DNA of 64,000 nt from Adineta vaga (lineage: Eukaryota; Rotifera). The translations under genes and the position numbers were made by a program. This document shows, piece after piece, positions 57,682-64,000 of the stretch (position 1 is its first letter; each line of letters opens with the position of its first letter). The DNA lies in the NCBI GenBank assembly GCA_021613535.1, contig CP075492.1, positions 14,756,001 through 14,820,000 on the forward strand, in the 5' to 3' direction. The notes under the pieces are model-generated. The model had not been told where the DNA came from, made no database searches, and was given only the letters and a program-made list of their open reading frames with translations.

Positions 57682-58149
57682 ATTTACGTGATTTACTTTT
57701 TGCTTGCTTTTGTTCTCTTATTGCTTTGTCTTATTTTCAAAAATAAAAACTTTCGAACAATGATCAATCCAATAAAGGAAAAGATATCTAAAAATATTGA
57801 GTATTTGGCAACTTATGTGGTATTGATTGAGATCTATCTTTCATTCTTTGTGAAATTAGATATTTTCATATCACTTGTTTTCATAGATTATTGTCAACGA
57901 CGATCTTGTTTATCTTTCAATAAAAATAAAACAAGTTGCCATTAGATGATGAAATTCTATTGCAATAATATCGTCGTTTTATTATGTGCATCGAATAGAA
58001 ATGCATTTATATTGAATCCGAACTATAAAAGATAATACTTTTAATGTTTTTATTTAACAATAGTTTCACGAATGTCTGTCACCGTACAACTAGTTATCCC
58101 TTATAGAAAAAAAACAAAGGCAAACATATATTTTCAATCATTTCGAATT
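57682..58149. other. Spacer
   Basis: 3' region of the FG-GAP gene; no gene recognised. The 85-codon frame at 57688 begins within the 3' flank and lacks family features. Confidence 0.35.
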
Positions 58150-58990
58150 CACTATGCCAACATTTTTTTGAAGAAGTTACTGGAAATTATGCAGTAATAT
58201 TTGAAAAATCTCGCGAAAATCAGCGTATCTCTCTGTATATATATTTTACTAATGTTAGTGAACTAAAACAAGAACTCAAAAGTAATCAACATCATGTAAA
58301 AATCTTCGATGCTGAAGTTAGTCTTTTAGCGCAATTAATGCCCAGCTATTGGAGACTAGTTTGTTAGGCAAATATGCTCTTCGCACGATCTAATGACTTT
58401 AAAAAATCAAAGGCTGATGATCAAATAATAAGAGCAAACTGATTACTTGAGCAAATGAGAGATCGTAATGATGATAGCTACTTACGGTGATATATAATTT
58501 CGATCTTGAAATCTATCTTCTAGAATCATCATCTTTCCATGAAAACTTTCAAAATATCTCTCTATAGGTCTAACATAGATTTTTGATGAAAATCTGACGA
58601 TTAAAATTGAAAAGAATTGATTCGCTGATTATCTCTTTAGATCATAACCAACTACTATAAACAAGAGAGAAATGTTCTTTAACAAATATCGCTTCGTTTG
58701 CGACATGTCAAATGATTCATAAGACTTGGCTGTTCGAATCGCTGTCGATCTCGCAATGAAACATCGAATTATCGGTGATATCAATCAAAGCAAAGCTGAC
58801 GTGTTGCTGCGTTATCTCATTATCTAAAATCGATCTGTGTTTCAGATTATCTCTATCTCATTTACAATGAATAATCAACGTAGTGTTCTTCTTGATACTC
58901 AAAATCGAAATTTGATTGGAGATGAACTCGTTTTATTCGCTCTGATGTTCTTTCATATTTATTATCCCCACCCACACCCTCAAGATGATT
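58150..58990 (+). pseudogene. Mosaic pseudogene of the 51.9-54.2 kb genes
   Basis: The first part (58150-58340) is a diverged relative of 52220-52390: ENQRISLYIYFTNVSELKQE matches VERISLYLLHTNPAQIKEE. From 58645 to 58965 the DNA is nearly identical to 53086-53214 plus 53579-53930, with internal deletions. Stops and frame changes are frequent. The identity ends at a G-rich motif copy (58965-58986). Confidence 0.7.
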
Positions 58991-59444
58991 TCATTTCATT
59001 TAGAAAAAAACTCACACGAAACAACTGCTTTATTGCTGTCTTCGTGTTGATTGACTGCTGAATCGACAAAGGAAAGAATGGAAAAGCAATCGCTGCTGTA
59101 TTCTATTTATTTTCGATTGGAAGAAATTAGGAAGTAAACACTTTTCGAGAAAAAATGTCCAATTGATGAATTCTGTTGACTTAACTTGAATTTATTCATA
59201 AGTTTTCGGTGAAATCGTTTAGTCTCAATCGACTACCTTCGTTAGTTGTAGTGAAAAAAACCAACATACATTACGCATTTAAAAAAACAAGAAAGTTTGA
59301 CACCTTCCAAATTCCATCACATCAGTGTTGGAAAAAGAAGCATAAGGTAGTAGACATGAAGGGAAGACGATGCCAATCGCTGTTATATAAAAGAAGTAGA
59401 AATCATTTCATCTGACATTGGTAACTGCAATCGAATTAAAAAAG
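58991..59444. other. Spacer
   Basis: No gene recognised; open frames here lack protein-like composition. Confidence 0.35.
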
Positions 59445-59945
59445 ATGGCTGTATTCGGAACAAACAGTTACGATATTGAACAAACCGGTCAGGTGGTTCA
59501 AGTCCCTAATAATGACATTGCAAAATGCATGTATTATCTATCCTGTGTTTGTAACACAATTGAATGTAATGAAGGGCAAATTCTTCGATATACAGATTAT
59601 AGGAATTATTGGAAACTATCCCTCAATGAACAAGAAATTGTTTTTAAACTTTGCATAACACTTAGTCCAGATGAATTCGAGAATAAAGTATTTTTTGAAA
59701 GTGATGCTTTATGTGGAAATTCAGCAAATGAATTCTATAAAATTGGTCAAGTACAAAATCATCTATTTGTTGTTCAATCACTGATGGTTGCTGGACGAAC
59801 AAGAAAAGTTACTAATATTATGACATACAAACGACATTGGATGTTTAATAATTATTATAGTCCAATGAATCGATTAGCTGATCGTTTCAATCCACAACGG
59901 CAACTTATGCGAGCTCTTCAAGACTCTGATTGTATTATTTCGTAG
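59445..59945 (+). CDS. Hypothetical protein
   Basis: Single exon, 166 residues from the ATG at 59445 (an upstream TTG is in frame). It starts MAVFGTNSYDIEQTGQVVQV and is mixed alpha/beta with three Cys near CMYYLSCVCNTIEC. The C-terminal half reads SLMVAGRTRKVTNIMTYKRH and is basic. No signal peptide, membrane segment or recognised domain. The frame is clean and codon use resembles its neighbours. It may be a bdelloid-specific family. Confidence 0.5.
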   Translation: MAVFGTNSYDIEQTGQVVQVPNNDIAKCMYYLSCVCNTIECNEGQILRYTDYRNYWKLSLNEQEIVFKLCITLSPDEFENKVFFESDALCGNSANEFYKIGQVQNHLFVVQSLMVAGRTRKVTNIMTYKRHWMFNNYYSPMNRLADRFNPQRQLMRALQDSDCIIS

Positions 59946-60267
59946 AAAAACAATTAATTGATTTTGTTTGTCATTTTTGTATTTTCATGGAATCTATTCT
60001 GAAATAAATTTAATCAATCTATTTTATCTTTTCTGTGTAAGTGACACATACTTGAAAATATACATATTAACACTCAGTTTCAATTATAGTTTTTATGCTA
60101 TACAAATGAGTTTTTACACACACGCTCAAGATTATGTACTCTAGGAAGATCGTATTTAAATTTATTAAATTATTCAAAAGAAATGTTTTTCGAAACGAAG
60201 ATGATATACAACATTGACAATGTCTGCTTTAAATTCATAGTTTCTAAACGTTATAATATTTATAATA
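59946..60267. other. Spacer
   Basis: Convergent 3' spacer between the hypothetical gene and the GPCR; nothing recognised. Confidence 0.4.
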
Positions 60268-61245
60268 TTAATGTTGAGGTATTACACGATGTCGATGCCA
60301 AATTTTAGTAACCAAATGCCTCAATTCTTTTCGATAGTATTTACCTGATAGTGTATAGATATAAAATGAAAAGACTTTATCAACAAAAGTAGCCAAGAGA
60401 CAAATATTAGCTATAAAATTTTCGATAGATAGTCGAAGAGGACTTTTAATAATTGGCAATGGTATACTTCCATAGATTTTTATGAGAGAAAAAGGCATTG
60501 TAAAGGTGATATATAGAGTGACTTGCATGGTAATCATACGTAATAGTTCTCGACTAATTTTCTTCTTTTTCCTTCCTAATGCAGATGGGAATCGCGCCCT
60601 AGCTGGTAAAATCTGTGGATCTTGTCGATCATGATAAATATGTTTAATTGTACCAAATCCAAAGAAAAACATCAGGATAGGTGGACCAATTCCTTGAAAA
60701 ATAAAATAAACAATTAGATCAAACATCGCACATATATCATTTTGTGTAAAACATGGTGTGGGTTTATGAAATTGATTTGCTTCAAAACAGTAAAAGCTTG
60801 GTGAAAAGATAAGTAATATGATGATAATGATAGTAAGACAAATACGTGTAGTTGTCCGCATGTTACTATAGTTTCGAATATTGACATCATGTGATGATGA
60901 TAAGAATCGATCAATACAACACATAACCATAAACCAACTTGACAGACAATAGGAGATATAATATATATAGAGTTGAAATTTGCAAACAATTGATGAATAG
61001 TATGCAGGTGTAATTCTAAAACCAATTAACGTTCGTAACATAACAAACGAATATATGAGAATAAGATTGGAGACAGATATAACAAATAATAATGGAATAC
61101 ATGGTGAAAGTGTCCATAAAGTTCGTTTGCTAAAGAGAATAATATTTAATACATTACCAATCGTACCCAAAACAATAAATGTGATACCAATGGATTCAAG
61201 AAGTTTGTTTTTAATTTCATCAATCAAAGTAATTGTATATGACAT
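60268..61245 (-). CDS. Orphan rhodopsin-type GPCR
   Basis: Single exon, 325 residues, seven hydrophobic segments. TM1 reads IGITFIVLGTIGNVLNIILF with the class-A GN motif, and TM3 ends CCIDRFLSS (DRY variant DRF). The third inner loop is short and basic (GRKKKKISRELL). The end of TM7 reads FYIYTLSGKYYRKEL, matching the tail of the receptor at 445-1482, so these two are family members at opposite ends of the window. Plasma membrane receptor; ligand unknown. Frame intact and start is an ATG. Confidence 0.85.
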   Translation of the reverse strand: MSYTITLIDEIKNKLLESIGITFIVLGTIGNVLNIILFSKRTLWTLSPCIPLLFVISVSNLILIYSFVMLRTLIGFRITPAYYSSIVCKFQLYIYYISYCLSSWFMVMCCIDRFLSSSHDVNIRNYSNMRTTTRICLTIIIIILLIFSPSFYCFEANQFHKPTPCFTQNDICAMFDLIVYFIFQGIGPPILMFFFGFGTIKHIYHDRQDPQILPARARFPSALGRKKKKISRELLRMITMQVTLYITFTMPFSLIKIYGSIPLPIIKSPLRLSIENFIANICLLATFVDKVFSFYIYTLSGKYYRKELRHLVTKIWHRHRVIPQH

Positions 61246-62612
61246 CGATGTTATAATGTTAAATATGAGAGTACGATAAAAGCATTTAATAAAATATTAT
61301 AACTAGAAAACAAAATTCAAGTTAAAAAACTATGGAATGATGCTTTTTAATTATATTTTATCTACTTCTCTCTAGAATACTGTCAACAACATTGAAATCT
61401 CTGTATCTTTCGATGTACTCTAACTGATAAGAACATATACTTCCATATCATATACAATGTCACTTAAAAGTCATGTGTTCGACTAAAAAATGCAGTAGTT
61501 ATAGGGGAAGAAAAGAAGTGAACTAAAGTTATTGAATATGATTTTAATATAAGATTATTTTATGGATTAAAAATACTATGATGAGGATCTTATTGTTTAT
61601 CACATAAGGGATGAATGAGAAAAATTTCAACAAAAGAATTAATTATTGTGAAGTGCACTATTTTCTTAAAAATTCATCTCATTATTTAAATATGAAAGCG
61701 ATATAAAAGATAAAAGTTAATTAAATACTGCACTATCTCAAAATAATTGTACTAATATATTCAAGACAAAAACTGTTAATGTGACCTTTTTGCTTATATC
61801 TTGTTTATTTCAGACTGAGGTACTCGCGAACGATCATATTAATATTTGATAATGCTCGAGGATTAAATAACCACTTAAACATCATAAGAATTGCCAATTC
61901 ACATCCATCCTCAAAACTTGATAAAATTGGACAACCGGTATATGAAAGACAAAAAGAAAGAAAAAAAAAAGGCGATAACTATTGTGCTAGATGCAGAACA
62001 AGGTACAGTAGAAAAGAATTTTTTAGTATCATCTCTTTATGAAAAACGAGAACTATTTCATATGAACGAATAAACTATATTTTTACTTTTCTGTCATTTA
62101 CTTGACAAAATTGCTAGGAATAAAGATTCAAACCTTCTTGGGTTTTCTTCTTTTCTCTTGTAAAATATAAACACAAAACTGAGTATTTTCGATGGAGAGG
62201 AATTAGGAATTTGATGTGTTAACATCAGGATATGTTCATATTTGTTCGGCTTATATTTTCAACTTATATACTTTGCTAAAATAACAGATTCCATGCATTA
62301 TAGATATTTGTAGAGTAAATTGAGTCTTAGTTTTTACTGAAAAATCGTTTCATATATGAAAACAACTTCAACATCAGTAATATACTTGATTACAAAATTA
62401 TATTTTTCCATTTTTGTTAAGTAGATTTTATTGAAACAAAAAAATAATTAATATTTTACATCAAATCTTTTTCTTAATGTTGTTAATAATTTATTATTCA
62501 TACAGAATTTCAACGGTTGAAAAAAGAATCATTTTTTTATAGTCTAATATTTATCTCATCCGAAATTATATGAAATCAATCTACATATCGTCATATGAAA
62601 ATTGAATATATA
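61246..62612. other. AT-rich spacer
   Basis: No gene recognised. The 60-codon frame at 61891 is Lys-rich and probably chance. Confidence 0.4.
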
Positions 62613-62869
62613 TGTTACAGGGGAAATTAAAATCCAGGACAATTTGAGGGTGTGAGTGTTGATGTAAGTGTGAATGAGGAGATGAAAAAAAGGCTGAGCA
62701 TGAATTTGAGGGTGTAGGAGGACGTTTCACCTTTATTCTGACTTACACGTTCACTCTTACCATCAATTTCACTCTCATTCGCAATCACAAGATCGTGCAA
62801 GTTAAAATCCTAATAGTTTTCTTACAGAATGTAGAAGAAAACAAGATGATTTTAATTTCCCTTGTAACA
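62613..62869. mobile_element. Ginger-related miniature element (MITE), 257 bp
   Basis: Starts TGTTACAGGGGAAATTAAAA and ends in the matching inverse (TTTTAATTTCCCTTGTAACA), the same terminal 20 bases as the Ginger element at 9517. The inner DNA is unrelated and includes two G-rich motif copies (62643-62660, 62704-62721). No coding frame. Flanks are TATA on the left and TCTA on the right, so a clean duplication is not visible. Confidence 0.75.
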
Positions 62870-63596
62870 TCTATATGTAACCGTTTCTACAGCTCTCAAT
62901 GCTATTCCTATCGGACTTCCCTGCTGCTTATACGGATTCGAAGATGGTAATGATATTAAGAGTTGTCGAATGGTTTTTTTTTTCGTTTTTTTAAAGCATT
63001 TTTGTCGCAAATAATAGCCATACTGAGTTTTTTTCCGATCTACTATATTGTTTACTTTTCGACGCCATTGAGAGAAAAAAAATTCTCTCTTTATATATGG
63101 CGATGATGACCTTGAAAGTATTTTTTTCGGTTCTGCGCTTGTAGAAAGAGAATTATTTGCACGTATTCATTGTTTTTGATAGTTTATTGGAAAAAATCAC
63201 AACGCATAAAGAAATCCTTAAAATTGAAGCAACAAGAATGAGTTTTGTGGCGCAAACAGTCATTCATTTTAAACAGAACAAACACCAACAGTCATTTCAA
63301 TGAAATAAAAATCTTCGAACTTCCGCATTCATCTAATTAGTTACAAAAAATTATTTTGAAGATAAATAAAATATGTTTGATCGATATTAAATTCTAAAAG
63401 TTCTTTAAAAGGTTCTACCACAGTGGCTGAAAGAAGTGTGTGCAACAGATTTCTAATTTTTCTCCGAGGTATATTAAGAATATTTTTTCTATGATTCAGC
63501 GGTAAAACATAGAATCATTCTGTTGTATGATTCATCGATAGAAACGAAATAAACTCATAACATATTGTTCAACAAAAGTGTATTTTTTCATTAAAA
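62870..63596. other. Spacer
   Basis: Upstream region of the last gene; no coding-like exon recognised. Confidence 0.4.
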
Positions 63597-64000
63597 ATGT
63601 CTGTGCAAGTTGATGTTTTTTCTGATCGATTCAAATTAAAGGAATTGAATAAAAATTTCGAGTATTTAATTCAACTAATCCAATCAACGTATCATCCATC
63701 ACCATTATTCAACGATGAATCATCATTGAAAATAAATGCACATTCATTAGATTTCTTACAACAATTCAATGGATCAAATCAATCCGAACAGATTCACTTA
63801 TTATCTCAGATCAATAGTTTACATGAATTATGGACATTTCTATCATGCAATCCAACATCATATGATTGTGAAACTTTTCTCAACGAACTCTATCAGTTAA
63901 CATTAACTTATTTATCTGTCAAACAACATTTATGTAAGACGTATATTTTTGACGAAATTCACTCATATGATCTTTCTATTTAGCGTTTCATTGTGAAGAT
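63597..64000 (+). CDS. Hypothetical protein, 5' end (leaves window)
   Basis: Exon 1 is 63597-63933 (112 codons plus one base) and a second exon opens at 63984 after a TTTAG acceptor, continuing past the window edge. It starts MSVQVDVFSDRFKLKELNKN and is helical and hydrophilic, with LHELWTFLSCNPTSYDCETF near the end. No signal peptide or recognised domain. ATG start preceded by an AT-rich leader. Confidence 0.5.

Overview
The window looks like nuclear DNA of a bdelloid rotifer (Adineta/Rotaria type). It is AT-rich. Genes are cut by many introns, mostly 45-60 nt, that start GTAAG or similar and end TTTAG/TTCAG. Intergenic spacers are short, genes lie on both strands, and the families are those typical of bdelloids: orphan rhodopsin-type GPCRs, NHL and FG-GAP propellers on single membrane anchors, TIR proteins, kelch and LRR remnants. 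No bacterial operons, rRNA, tRNA or CRISPR arrays were seen. Exon joins were worked out by hand from splice signals and reading phase.

1-9.3 kb: an orphan GPCR; a decayed MAP-kinase-kinase (MKK3/6-like); a four-exon membrane NHL-propeller gene (-); kelch debris and two orphan exons (-); a six-exon glutathione S-transferase with a myristoylation-like N-terminus; a Costars-domain gene (-); and a histidine phosphatase. 9.5-14.1 kb: an apparently intact 2,824-bp Ginger-like cut-and-paste transposon (230-bp inverted repeats, TATA target duplication, seven-exon integrase-type transposase). Next come a 938-bp foldback element built from TTCCGGAA repeats and a PLAC8 gene lacking its 5' half. 14.2-21.4 kb: a membrane-anchored FkbM-like methyltransferase, a small secreted protein with a frameshift, a one-LRR exon, a three-exon helical-TIR-SAM-like gene, and a CDGSH iron-sulfur protein.

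21.7-31.9 kb is gene-poor. It holds a frameshifted membrane mucin-like gene, a Q-rich hydrophilic protein, an F-box fragment, a secreted Cys-rich protein with a damaged start, and a small secreted gene made of repeated mini-exons. 31.9-37.2 kb is a complete full-size ABCB transporter (about 27 exons), followed by a cytidine-deaminase-fold gene (-). 39.9-45.6 kb: two tandem GPCR copies (-), one broken by a 2-bp deletion, then a MINPP1-like histidine acid phosphatase.

48.9-64 kb: a disordered protein with seven 29-residue repeats, each carrying RRKS; an NHL remnant; bdelloid-type hypothetical genes, with a mosaic pseudogene copy 5 kb away; a TM-stalk-FG-GAP propeller gene that starts with a 6-nt exon; a hypothetical gene; another GPCR; a 257-bp miniature element sharing the Ginger ends; and the first exon of a gene leaving the window.

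The most unusual signals are the mini-exon secreted gene, the Ginger element with its miniature relative, the foldback element, the TIR gene's domain order, and a dispersed G-rich motif (consensus near TTGAGGGTGTGGGTG) that contains the bdelloid telomere unit TGTGGG and sits at the end of one duplicated tract.
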